A stretch of DNA of 6,134 bases from Candidatus Omnitrophota bacterium (GCA_028702395.1 JAQVOV010000092.1:1-6134), one strand, 5' to 3'; counted from the first letter of the stretch, positions 1 to 5,777 are shown. Notes: generated from the letters alone by a model not told the origin. Translations and numbers: made by a program.

Positions 1-25
1 TGATCCTGAGCTTGCCGAAGGACGG
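1..25. repeat. Interspersed CTGAGCTTGCCGAAGG-type repeat fragment
   Basis: The first bases contain TGAGCTTGCCGAAGGAC, which closely resembles a short intergenic motif (GTCCTTCG-C-AAGCTCAGG on the other strand) that I recall being scattered through many unrelated bacterial genomes. It is imperfectly palindromic and lies at the window edge, so it may be cut off. No gene is associated with it. The assignment is from memory of the motif; only one copy is present in this window. Confidence 0.35.
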
Positions 26-112
26 CTTATATATAAAGGTGTATACAAGTTTATAGTTTGTAGTGCGAAATTGGTGAAATTTTTTTGAAAAAACTTGTGT
101 GTGTGTGTGGTG

Positions 113-121
113 TGGTATAAT
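113..121 (+). promoter_or_regulatory. Candidate extended -10 promoter
   Basis: TGGTATAAT matches an extended -10 element (TGn followed by a perfect TATAAT) just after the TG run. No good -35 hexamer lies at 16-18 bases; TTGAAA at 85-90 is 25 bases away. If active it would give a leader of about 265 bases ahead of peptide 1, passing through both hairpins below. AT-rich DNA throws up such matches by chance. Confidence 0.3.
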
Positions 122-127
122 TATTTA

Positions 128-143
128 GAGACCAGAGACCAGA
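128..143. repeat. Heptamer repeat GAGACCA, about 2.3 copies
   Basis: GAGACCA at 128-134 is repeated exactly at 135-141 and followed by GA. Its 7-base period is the same as that of four other intergenic arrays in this window, although the unit sequence is unrelated to theirs. Confidence 0.6.
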
Positions 144-163
144 ATTGTTAATATAAAGTTTTT

Positions 164-229
164 GTAGGGGCCGTTGCCCTCAACGGCCCTTAGAAAAGAG
201 GTTGGGCTATTGAGGGCAATAGCCCCTAC
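164..229. repeat. REP/BIME-like pair of inverted hairpins
   Basis: Two hairpins, each with a perfect 9-bp stem and a 4-base loop, lie 14 bases apart. The first pairs 168-176 with 181-189 (loop CCCT). The second pairs 204-212 with 217-225 (loop AGGG). The second is the reverse complement of the first over about 26 bases, except at two adjacent stem positions (CG against TA) where both arms have changed together. That compensatory pattern indicates that the folded form, not just the sequence, was preserved. The head-to-head arrangement is that of bacterial interspersed mosaic elements built from REP palindromes. No RAYT transposase is in the window. Confidence 0.75.
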
Positions 230-275
230 GTGAGAAGTTAAAAATTTTATCTGTGTTTATCTTAAAATGGTTGAG

Positions 276-318
276 ATCCCGGTATTTGCATAGAGTTAAA
301 AACAGGCAAAACCGGGAT
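276..318. repeat. Long hairpin with ATCCCGGT / ACCGGGAT arms
   Basis: Positions 276-283 (ATCCCGGT) pair with 311-318, and 285-289 (TTTGC) pair with 306-310, leaving A284 bulged and a 16-base loop. The 13-bp stem has no T-run after it on either strand, so it is not an intrinsic terminator. CCGGGATGAC-type arms recall widespread intergenic palindromes. It sits 77 bases upstream of peptide 1 and could lie in its leader RNA. Confidence 0.6.
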
Positions 319-394
319 GACAGAAGAAAGATAAAGCATCTTTTCTTATGTCATCTGTGTTGATCCTTGTGATTAAAATAAAAAGAAAAATACA

Positions 395-622
395 ATGAAT
401 AAATATCCTTCACCCAAAATAACAGTAGTAGCACTTGATCCAAACCAATCAGTTTTGGAAGTATGTAAAGTTGAGGGCATATACATGTATGCAGTAAAAG
501 CTACTACAGCATGTTGGTTTGGCGTGTCAACGCATGCGGCAAGAAACTGTAACACAGCTGTAAGAGGACAATTAGGGACATCGTCGTGTATAAGTTCTTC
601 TCATTATAGCTTTCCTTCCTAA
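395..622 (+). CDS. Small Cys-containing peptide, possible RiPP-like precursor (peptide 1)
   Basis: This 75-residue protein is recognisable because it aligns with a second gene in the window (3474-3704). Both start M-x-K-Y-x-x-P-K-I-T-x-V-x-L-x-P-x-Q, place a cysteine at residue 24 inside V-C-x-V, and have further cysteines at 40 and 52 here (39 and 51 in the other). Both then read C-x-T-x-V-R-G and end in Pro-Ser. An extra cysteine occurs at 65. The conserved head and variable Cys/Gly/Ser/Thr-rich tail resemble a leader plus core. YxxPxI resembles the YxxPxL signal bound by RRE domains in lasso-peptide precursors (established for that family, inferred here). No signal peptide or membrane segment is seen. 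No Shine-Dalgarno is present; the upstream DNA is A-rich. Function is unknown, but conservation supports that it is a real gene. Confidence 0.75.
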   Translation: MNKYPSPKITVVALDPNQSVLEVCKVEGIYMYAVKATTACWFGVSTHAARNCNTAVRGQLGTSSCISSSHYSFPS

Positions 623-653
623 ACAGAAAAACGAAAAAAATAAAAATTTCGCG

Positions 654-674
654 AATTGCAAACTCAATTTTTTT
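654..674 (+). terminator. Weak candidate terminator after peptide 1
   Basis: AATTG at 654-658 can pair with CAATT at 665-669, followed by T670-T674. The stem is only 5 bp and AT-rich, so termination would be weak. It is placed about 30 bases after the peptide 1 stop. A 7-bp AT-rich hairpin at 737-755 is another possibility, though it lacks a proper T-run. Confidence 0.3.
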
Positions 675-772
675 AATTAATTAGTGTCAGTAGCCTTTAG
701 GCAATAATTATTAGATTATAGGTTAAGTGATTTTCTCATATAGCTTTTCTATATGTTCTTAAAATACCTTTT

Positions 773-783
773 AGGACCTTCCA
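773..783. repeat. 11-bp element AGGACCTTCCA, inverted copy at 5809-5819
   Basis: AGGACCTTCCA here is exactly the reverse complement of 5809-5819. Both copies sit within a few bases of a heptamer array. This suggests that they belong to one composite intergenic repeat family and are not unique DNA. An 11-base match in 6 kb is notable but short. Confidence 0.4.
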
Positions 784-785
784 TT

Positions 786-820
786 GCTGAAAGCTGATAG
801 CTGATGGCAGAAGGCTAAAG
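786..820. repeat. Heptamer array, five units, consensus GCTGAWR-like
   Basis: Five 7-base units run without gaps: GCTGAAA at 786, GCTGATA at 793, GCTGATG at 800, GCAGAAG at 807 and GCTAAAG at 814. Every unit begins with GC. The last unit contains the stop codon of the TPR gene (TAG on the minus strand, 815-817), so the array begins exactly where the coding region ends. Similar GC-headed period-7 arrays occur at 3785-3826 and 5827-5861. Confidence 0.7.
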
Positions 821-1600
821 CATAGCTTGATACTCTTCTATCTTAGTTTTTATTGCAGGGTCATCAGGAAAATCTTTTTCGAGTTCTTGATATAAAGTTA
901 TAGAATCAGATATTTTTCCTGTGTTTTTATATATCTCAGCTAAAGGAGTATATATCAGATGTTTATCGACCTTATCCATGCCGAAAGTTTTTCCTAAGTC
1001 AGACGCTTTTGTAAGATAATACTCGCTTTTTTCAGTATCTTTTTGCTGATAATAAAATAACCCTAAAGTTGCATAAAGCTGCCAAGCATCAGGATTATTC
1101 CTAATGCCTTCTTTTAATAAAGAGATGCCTTTATCAGGCAAATTCATTCTATATATAAGCCAATATCCGCCTAGATTGTAAGCTTGTATATTATTGCTAT
1201 CTAGTTTTACAGCATACTCTATCCATGGAAGAAGTTCTTTATACTCGTTTCCAGAAATATGTCTATGCTCTGTTATATGTGTTGCATCATACAATTTCAT
1301 GAAAAAGGTTTCATTTGAAATATCATTTGTTTTATTTTGTTCGTGATCATTTTCTGCAAGCATACATTTTACAGGATCATGGTCTTGATCATATATCCCA
1401 CCGTGAAAATATATGTCTGCATTTGTAAAAGATATAGCTGAGAGCGTATTTGTGAATTGGCCTAACATCTTGTGAAGGATATCCTCTTTTGCCGGATCTA
1501 TCCCTTTTTGGTAAAGCGAGGAAGAATGGTAAGCATCAATGTTAATTGATAATAATATCACTGCAAAGAGACAAAAAATAAAAAAGACATTCTTTATCAT
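815..1600 (-). CDS. Membrane-anchored TPR protein of the ABC operon
   Basis: The 261-residue protein has a hydrophobic N-terminal segment (residues 4-20) that acts as a signal peptide or signal anchor, so the rest probably lies outside the cytoplasmic membrane. Residues 120-250 contain about three degenerate tetratricopeptide repeats, with helical pairs around 123-152, 156-205 and 217-248 and typical N-N-P-D-A-W and D-D-P turns. TPR folds bind partner proteins; no catalytic motif is seen. Its ATG overlaps the permease stop in an ATGA, so translation is coupled and it has no promoter of its own. The order ATPase-permease-TPR is one I recall in several environmental phyla, where the TPR protein is taken to be an accessory of the transporter. 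Its exact role is unknown. Confidence 0.85.
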   Translation of the reverse strand: MIKNVFFIFCLFAVILLSINIDAYHSSSLYQKGIDPAKEDILHKMLGQFTNTLSAISFTNADIYFHGGIYDQDHDPVKCMLAENDHEQNKTNDISNETFFMKLYDATHITEHRHISGNEYKELLPWIEYAVKLDSNNIQAYNLGGYWLIYRMNLPDKGISLLKEGIRNNPDAWQLYATLGLFYYQQKDTEKSEYYLTKASDLGKTFGMDKVDKHLIYTPLAEIYKNTGKISDSITLYQELEKDFPDDPAIKTKIEEYQAML

Positions 1601-2367
1601 AAGGATCTTTTTTTAAATACAGCAGATGAAAGTATTAGTATAATAGTTATATAAAAAAATGAATATAATATTATAGAACCAAATGCCCATAAAGCAACAG
1701 GATCCCAATCGTGGACAAGTCTTATTTTTATATCATAAAAATCAAAATGAGGCAACAGATAGAACAGTGTAGAGTAAATATAGTAAACTGCTCCTTTGGC
1801 AGTAATTAACATATCTCTTAACATGCTATTGTAATATGAAATGAAGAAATATAGTAACAATGTTATTGTGACATTAGCTCCGGTTGAAAGAAAAAGGGAA
1901 AAGAATATTGAAATAGATGACAATAAGCTCAGCAGTAATAATGTTAACACATAACTTTGAGTTATTAAAATAATGGAAGTGCTGCTGCCTTTAAGCAAAA
2001 CCATTATTATGTAGCAAAGAAAAAAGATCGTGAAACTGCAAAAACTGATAAGTGAACCTGATAAAAATTTACCTAAAACAACATCCGTTCGTGAAACAGG
2101 TTTTGCCAGTAATGGGTATATTGTTTTGGAAGAGAGTTCAACAGGGATCTGTTTTGCACTGAAACTTATGGTAATGATAACAGAAAAAAGAAGGATCAAT
2201 GTGTATCCAATATCCTTTAAATATCTGGAAGTGTCACTGACCCCGAACGAAGAGTTCAATGAAAAAAAGAGCATTATACCCACAAGGAGCAAAAAAAAGA
2301 CATAAAGATCTTTTTTCCTTATAAGTTCTTTAAATGAATGTTGTGCTATAAGTATAATTGTTCTCAT
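1597..2367 (-). CDS. ABC-2 type transporter permease (NosY-like)
   Basis: The protein has 256 residues, the usual size for a single ABC-2 half-permease. About six hydrophobic segments are visible (near residues 20-38, 52-72, 103-126, 134-158, 163-178 and 228-251). The cytoplasmic stretch after the second one, K-T-I-Y-P-L-L-A-K-P-V-S-R-T around residues 81-94 and then G-K, is the hallmark of the NosY/ABC-2 family and is thought to contact the ATPase. Two copies with two ATPases would form the complex in the inner membrane. Substrate cannot be read from sequence; relatives export peptides, antibiotics, lipids or Na+, or assist copper-enzyme maturation. The start overlaps the ATPase stop as ATGA, with a modest AAAGG ribosome-binding site 6 bases upstream. 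Confidence 0.88.
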   Translation of the reverse strand: MRTIILIAQHSFKELIRKKDLYVFFLLLVGIMLFFSLNSSFGVSDTSRYLKDIGYTLILLFSVIITISFSAKQIPVELSSKTIYPLLAKPVSRTDVVLGKFLSGSLISFCSFTIFFLCYIIMVLLKGSSTSIILITQSYVLTLLLLSLLSSISIFFSLFLSTGANVTITLLLYFFISYYNSMLRDMLITAKGAVYYIYSTLFYLLPHFDFYDIKIRLVHDWDPVALWAFGSIILYSFFYITIILILSSAVFKKRSL

Positions 2368-3092
2368 GAGGCCTTTATCATTTCAAAAAAGTATTTTTCA
2401 ACAGAAACATGTTCGCCTTTTTTGTTCACCAAGTTAGCAGGAGAATTTTGTGTTACTAATTGCCCGCTTTTTAAAATAATTATATTGTCACAAATAAGTT
2501 CTACTTCAGATAGTTCATGAGAAGAAAAAAGAATTGTTTTGCCGTTGTTCTTTAGCTCAATTAAAGTGTCTCTCATTTGCATTCTTGCTATTGGATCAAG
2601 TCCTGTTGTAGGCTCATCAAGGATAAGAAGATCAGGGTCATTTATAAGCGCTTGTGCAAAACTTACCTTTTGAAGCATGCCTTTAGAAAAGGTTTTCAAT
2701 AGATCATTTCTTTTTGATAGGAGGCCAGCATTAGTTAAAAGCTGTTTTATGCGAATTCTTAAAACAGTTCTGTTAATGTTAAACAATTTACCATAAAAAT
2801 AAAGCAGCTCTTTTGGGGTAAGATAATTATAATAATTCGCTATTTCAGGCATATATCCTATTAATTCTTTTGTTCGTTTTGATAAGGGATCACCAAAAAT
2901 GGAGATCGTTCCTTTATATGGTGCAATTATTCCTAAAATACTTTTTATTGTAGAAGTTTTACCTGCGCCATTTGGGCCTAAAAAACCTACAATAGAACCT
3001 TTCTTCACAGAAAAAGAAAGATCTTTAACGGCATTATCTGTAGATTTGCCATATTTAACGCAAAGGTTATTGATCTGTAGTGCAGGTTCCAT
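2364..3092 (-). CDS. ABC transporter ATP-binding protein (BcrA/CcmA type)
   Basis: From the ATG at 3090-3092 the protein has 242 residues, typical for a stand-alone ABC ATPase. It shows Walker A G-P-N-G-A-G-K-T at 39-46, a Y-M-P-E at the Q-loop position (Glu for Gln, normal in the COG1131 group), a signature F-S-K-G-M-L-Q-K at 135-142, Walker B L-L-I-L-D-E-P at 155-161, D-loop G-L-D-P at 164-167 and switch His192. It powers the permease encoded next to it. The frame is open for 29 more codons upstream to 3179. That extension has no ABC homology and overlaps both the promoter at 3100-3128 and a hairpin arm, so I reject it. The stop overlaps the permease start. No Shine-Dalgarno precedes the chosen start. 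Confidence 0.92.
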   Translation of the reverse strand: MEPALQINNLCVKYGKSTDNAVKDLSFSVKKGSIVGFLGPNGAGKTSTIKSILGIIAPYKGTISIFGDPLSKRTKELIGYMPEIANYYNYLTPKELLYFYGKLFNINRTVLRIRIKQLLTNAGLLSKRNDLLKTFSKGMLQKVSFAQALINDPDLLILDEPTTGLDPIARMQMRDTLIELKNNGKTILFSSHELSEVELICDNIIILKSGQLVTQNSPANLVNKKGEHVSVEKYFFEMIKAS

Positions 3093-3099
3093 AATTTTA

Positions 3100-3128
3100 A
3101 TTATAGCAAATACAAAGGAAAAAGGCAA
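3100..3128 (-). promoter_or_regulatory. Promoter of the ABC-TPR operon
   Basis: On the minus strand TTGCCT (3128-3123) and a perfect TATAAT (3105-3100) are separated by 17 bases, with TGC directly before the -10, making it an extended -10. Only 7 bases separate TATAAT from the ATG at 3092, which puts the expected transcription start at or one base before the start codon. The mRNA would therefore be leaderless. Confidence 0.65.
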
Positions 3129-3167
3129 AGGTAAAATGGTTTGACTGATTAAACTAGTTGTTGGCTT

Positions 3168-3219
3168 CTCGGGACACACCTAATCAATGCTTTAACTCCT
3201 CCCCTAGGTGTGTCCCGAG
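3168..3219. repeat. Long hairpin with GGGACACACCTA arms
   Basis: Positions 3168-3182 and 3205-3219 form a perfect 15-bp stem around a 22-base loop. No T-run follows on either strand. The arm core GGGACACACCT differs at one base from the core of the next hairpin (GGGACAGACCT), so the two belong to one palindrome family. This is probably a REP-like or MITE-like element; the transposase partner is not in view. Confidence 0.65.
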
Positions 3220-3228
3220 TCAAGCTAT

Positions 3229-3286
3229 AAAAAAGAGGTCTGTCCACTGCACAGGTTAACTGCAACTAGGGACAGACCTCTTTTTT
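3229..3286 (-). terminator. Strong bidirectional intrinsic terminator
   Basis: A perfect 17-bp stem (3229-3245 with 3270-3286) encloses a 24-base loop. The outer six pairs are A-T, so either strand reads a GC-rich stem followed by six U residues. On the minus strand it lies downstream of peptide 2 and of the helicase relic, and upstream of the ABC operon promoter, exactly where a terminator would insulate the two units. The arm core GGGACAGACCT is shared with the hairpin at 3168-3219, suggesting a repeat that has been adopted as a terminator. Confidence 0.75.
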
Positions 3287-3322
3287 GAATTGTGGAATTT
3301 ATATAGGGGGTTACGGGCGCAG

Positions 3323-3415
3323 CTAATCCTCGATCCTTAACTGTTTCTTTGCATCAACAATATCTCTTTTTAAAATATCGTTTTTATTAAAGATGACTTT
3401 TTTGATTTCATTTTT
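3323..3415 (-). pseudogene. Relic of a Ski2-like helicase C-terminus
   Basis: Read on the minus strand, these 31 codons (30 residues plus TAG) encode a peptide that aligns without gaps to the last 30 residues of the intact helicase at 3821-5752. By my count 20 of the 30 residues are identical, including L-K-R-D-I-V-D-A and K-Q-L-R-I-E-D before the stop. DNA differences in the well-conserved part fall mostly at third codon positions, which indicates divergence as a functional gene before truncation. An in-frame TAA at 3416-3418 lies immediately upstream and nothing beyond it matches. There is no start codon, so it is a non-functional fragment. Confidence 0.8.
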
Positions 3416-3473
3416 TTATTGAGTAGTATAAATTTATCATTTAAATAAGTGAAAGGAATGCTATTGAAAACTA

Positions 3474-3704
3474 TTAGCTAGGGGCATTCTCGCTTTCTTC
3501 ATTGGAGGTAAGAACAGTACCTGTTAGACCAACACCTCTTACTTTTGTTTTACAGGATAAGTCCATACCTAGCGTAGGTCCGGCCATACATATGTTACTA
3601 AAGAAATATCCATTGGAACCTGCTCCTACTTGACAAACAGAAAAAAGTGCTTGTTCGGGTTTAAGCTGTACGCTTGTTATTTTAGGTTTATTATATTTTT
3701 TCAT
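3474..3704 (-). CDS. Small Cys-containing peptide, possible RiPP-like precursor (peptide 2)
   Basis: This 76-residue protein is a homologue of the one at 395-622. The first 24 positions align without gaps: Y4, P7-K-I-T10, V12, L14, P16, Q18, V23 and C24 are identical. Cysteines at 24, 39 and 51 match those at 24, 40 and 52 of peptide 1, and C-K-T-K-V-R-G corresponds to C-N-T-A-V-R-G. The segment between C24 and V-R-G is Gly-rich and variable. The V-G-A-G after C24 could be read as a cleavage region, but this is speculative. It has its own promoter and a strong terminator downstream, so it is an independent unit. It lies between an intact helicase and a helicase C-terminal relic. There is no signal peptide. 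Function is unknown. Confidence 0.8.
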   Translation of the reverse strand: MKKYNKPKITSVQLKPEQALFSVCQVGAGSNGYFFSNICMAGPTLGMDLSCKTKVRGVGLTGTVLTSNEESENAPS

Positions 3705-3710
3705 AACTGT

Positions 3711-3739
3711 ATTATAGCTCTTTGTTTTCTGAAAAGCAA
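3711..3739 (-). promoter_or_regulatory. Promoter of peptide 2
   Basis: TTGCTT (3739-3734) and a perfect TATAAT (3716-3711) lie on the minus strand with the optimal 17-base spacer. Six bases (ACAGTT) separate the -10 from the ATG at 3704, so the predicted transcript begins at the A of the start codon. No Shine-Dalgarno exists. A leaderless mRNA is the simplest reading. Confidence 0.65.
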
Positions 3740-3784
3740 TAGAATTTTAGGCGGGAAAAAGAAGGAAAGTTCTGGATTAAGCCA

Positions 3785-3826
3785 ACGCGTTGCGCGTGGC
3801 GTGCAGCTCGTAGCTCGTTGCTAATC
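3785..3826. repeat. GC-rich heptamer array at the helicase stop
   Basis: Period-7 units ACGCGTT (3785), GCGCGTG (3792), GCGTGCA (3799), GCTCGTA (3806), GCTCGTT (3813) and GCTAATC (3820) follow one another without gaps. The last unit contains the helicase stop codon (TAG, 3821-3823 on minus). The array is much richer in GC than its surroundings. The core CGCGTTGCGCGT recurs in inverted, near-identical form in the array at 5827-5861. Confidence 0.6.
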
Positions 3827-5752
3827 CTCTATCCTCAACTGTTTCTCAGCATCAACAATATCGCGTTTTAAAAGATCAAGTGCACGAAATACGACTTTTC
3901 TGAATTCTTCTGATATGTTTGCCTCAAGGATTTCGCGCAAGACTTGTATGGACATTCTAAAATATCGAATTATCTCTCCCTCATCAGCATCAGTATACTG
4001 AAGTATAGCTTCAAAATTCTCTCCATGCATCCAAGCGTCTATTGCTAATGAGAGATGTAAAAAGAAAGTTTTGCTTTTAGGCCATATATTGAACTTCTTT
4101 TCCATATAATGTACATGGTTTTCTATTTGATCAGTCAAATTTTTAAGATTTTTTTGCGGTTTTGTCAAAGGAGGTTTATGTGCGCCTTTTCTTGGTTCAT
4201 AGATAAGCGCTATTATGAGCATTGCAAGCTGGTATTCTGTTAATTGTTCAAGAAAACCTGCACCGTAAAATTCTGCTAAAAGAAGTTCATAGCCATAAAC
4301 ATTACTTGCAAATTCACCTTTTTCTGTTACCTTGTTGTCTTTTATATACCCAAGTTCTTTAAGCAAGTCAACTTTATTTTTCATCATTTGTACTGCTTTA
4401 TCTTTTCTTTTTGACTTTTCCTGAAAAAAATGAAAAGAATATGGATAGATATCATAAAGTTTTTCGCCATAAAGTTTATATAAATTCAAAATAGTTGCAT
4501 ATGAGGCATTGAATCTACTGCGAACTTTTTCATAGTTTCCGTTAACAGAATTTTTTATATCATCAAAATCTGCGTGCATTGGATTGACCCTGCTATATAC
4601 AAAACCATGGTCATCTATTCCTCTTCTGCCTGCACGTCCTGCCATTTGAAAAAAATCGCGTGTCCTTAACGGCCCGAAATGCGTACCGTAAAATTTCCTT
4701 AATTCATCGAATATAACAGTCCTTGCAGGCATGTTAATGCCAAGAGCAAAAGTTTCGGTTGTAAAAATGAGTTTTATAAGTCTGCTTGTAAAAAGCCTTT
4801 CAATGACCTCTTTCAAAGTAGGAAGCATACCAGCATGATGAAAAGCTATGCCTTTTTGTATCAGAGGAAGCATTTCGAGTGCACTTGCCTCTTCCTGTAA
4901 ACTGAATTTTTCGCACAGATCCATATACATATCAGTTATTGTTTCATATTCATCATCAGAAAGAAAATTAAAGTGAGAACATTCTTTTGCTAAAAGTACA
5001 CTTCTTTTTCTGCTGAAAACAAAGTATATACAAGGAAGTTTTTTAGTCGTATACAGATTGTCTATTAATTTTGCTAATTTATTGGGTTTTAGGTTATTCT
5101 TATTGAATTTCTTTTTATTTCTTGAATAAGTGAAAAGGTCTTTGCCAAAACCTATTCTTTTAAGTTCATGAAGAGAAGAAATTATCTGTCCCTGACATTG
5201 GTAATAAAAGGTTAGTGGCACAGGGCGGTTGTCTTCTTTTACTATATGAATGGGTTTATTATGTATGCTCTTTAGCCAATCAGCAAATTCATCTATGTTA
5301 GGTATTGTTGCAGAAAGCGCAAGCATTTTCATGTGATGAGGTAAAAAAATAAGGGATTCTTCCCATACAGAACCTCTTTCATAATCGTCCAGATAGTGTA
5401 TTTCATCAAAAATGATCCATGAATATTTTTCAAGATCATTTTCCTGTGCTAATATTTTGTTCCTGAATATCTCTGTTGTCATGATAAGAATAGGGGCATC
5501 AGCATTTATGCTTACATCACCTGTAAGTATGCCTATCTTGTCTGAATACTCTTTTTGAAAGTCCCTGAACTTTTGATTTGAAAGGGCTTTTATGGGAGCA
5601 GTGTATATTGCATTTTCACCTTTTGCAAGGCAATCCAATATAACATGTTCTGCAATAACTGTTTTTCCTGCGCCTGTCGGAGCAGATACAATAACAGAAT
5701 GTCCATTTTTTATGTGTTCAATAGCTTCTTTTTGAAAACGATCATATTCCAT
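3821..5752 (-). CDS. Ski2-like DEIH-box RNA helicase
   Basis: This 643-residue superfamily 2 helicase carries all the diagnostic motifs: A-P-T-G-A-G-K-T (24-31), Ia T-A-P-I-K-A-L-S-N-Q-K (51-61), T-T-E-I-F-R-N (92-98), box II D-E-I-H (116-119), S-A-T (147-149), V T-T-E-T-F-A-L-G-I-N-M-P-A-R (331-344) and VI Q-M-A-G-R-A-G-R-R-G (369-378). The order matches the Ski2/Mtr4/HelY branch. Residues 450-640 form the helical region with a DSHCT-like end (E-I-I-R-Y-F-R-M-S-I-Q-V-L-R-E-I around 593-608). It is shorter than Mtr4 or mycobacterial HelY (about 900 or more), consistent with lack of the arch insertion. By family it should unwind structured RNA with ATP, perhaps feeding RNA decay; this is inferred. 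Its start lies 9 bases from an extended -10. Confidence 0.93.
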   Translation of the reverse strand: MEYDRFQKEAIEHIKNGHSVIVSAPTGAGKTVIAEHVILDCLAKGENAIYTAPIKALSNQKFRDFQKEYSDKIGILTGDVSINADAPILIMTTEIFRNKILAQENDLEKYSWIIFDEIHYLDDYERGSVWEESLIFLPHHMKMLALSATIPNIDEFADWLKSIHNKPIHIVKEDNRPVPLTFYYQCQGQIISSLHELKRIGFGKDLFTYSRNKKKFNKNNLKPNKLAKLIDNLYTTKKLPCIYFVFSRKRSVLLAKECSHFNFLSDDEYETITDMYMDLCEKFSLQEEASALEMLPLIQKGIAFHHAGMLPTLKEVIERLFTSRLIKLIFTTETFALGINMPARTVIFDELRKFYGTHFGPLRTRDFFQMAGRAGRRGIDDHGFVYSRVNPMHADFDDIKNSVNGNYEKVRSRFNASYATILNLYKLYGEKLYDIYPYSFHFFQEKSKRKDKAVQMMKNKVDLLKELGYIKDNKVTEKGEFASNVYGYELLLAEFYGAGFLEQLTEYQLAMLIIALIYEPRKGAHKPPLTKPQKNLKNLTDQIENHVHYMEKKFNIWPKSKTFFLHLSLAIDAWMHGENFEAILQYTDADEGEIIRYFRMSIQVLREILEANISEEFRKVVFRALDLLKRDIVDAEKQLRIED

Positions 5753-5761
5753 AGTGAGAGT

Positions 5762-5770
5762 AGTATAGCA
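5762..5770 (-). promoter_or_regulatory. Extended -10 promoter of the helicase
   Basis: TGCTATACT on the minus strand is an extended -10 (TGC followed by TATACT). Nine bases separate it from the ATG, so the expected leader is about 2-3 bases with no Shine-Dalgarno. The -35 position falls inside the GATAAAA heptamer array and has no recognisable hexamer (TTTATC at 17 bases). Confidence 0.55.
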
Positions 5771-5777
5771 TAAAAAA

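Larger units (their letters stand above)
1..394. other. Gene-free repeat-rich left intergenic region
   Basis: No convincing reading frame exists in this stretch on either strand. It holds, in order, an edge repeat, a seven-copy TG run (96-109), an extended -10-like site, a two-copy heptamer (128-141), a double hairpin (164-229) and a 13-bp hairpin (276-318). Two similar phrases, ATCTGTGTTTATC near 249 and ATCTGTGTTGATCC near 353, form an imperfect direct repeat. The texture is that of accumulated intergenic repeats rather than a decayed gene. Confidence 0.7.

Noticed and set aside
96..115. TG run as a coding or phase-variable tract within a gene
   Set aside because: No reading frame covers it and no gene starts nearby. 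It is simple-sequence DNA.
373..555. Minus-strand open frame of 60 codons opposite peptide 1
   Set aside because: It is antisense to peptide 1, whose reading is supported by homology to a second gene in the window. The frame has no recognisable features.
2030..2520. Two plus-strand open frames opposite the permease and the ATPase C-terminus
   Set aside because: They are antisense shadows of well-supported ABC genes and have no motif or ribosome-binding site.
2899..3144. Plus-strand open frame of 81 codons opposite the ATPase N-terminus
   Set aside because: It mirrors the Walker A region of the ATPase on the other strand and is explained by that gene.
3093..3179. 29-codon upstream extension of the ABC ATPase to an ATG at 3177-3179
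   Set aside because: The added residues have no ABC-ATPase similarity. They overlap the promoter (3100-3128) and the left arm of the hairpin at 3168-3182. The ATG at 3090-3092 starts right at the family's usual N-terminus.
3630..3824. Plus-strand open frame of 64 codons spanning the peptide 2 start and the heptamer array
   Set aside because: It runs across the peptide 2 promoter and through repeat DNA, with no coding signal.
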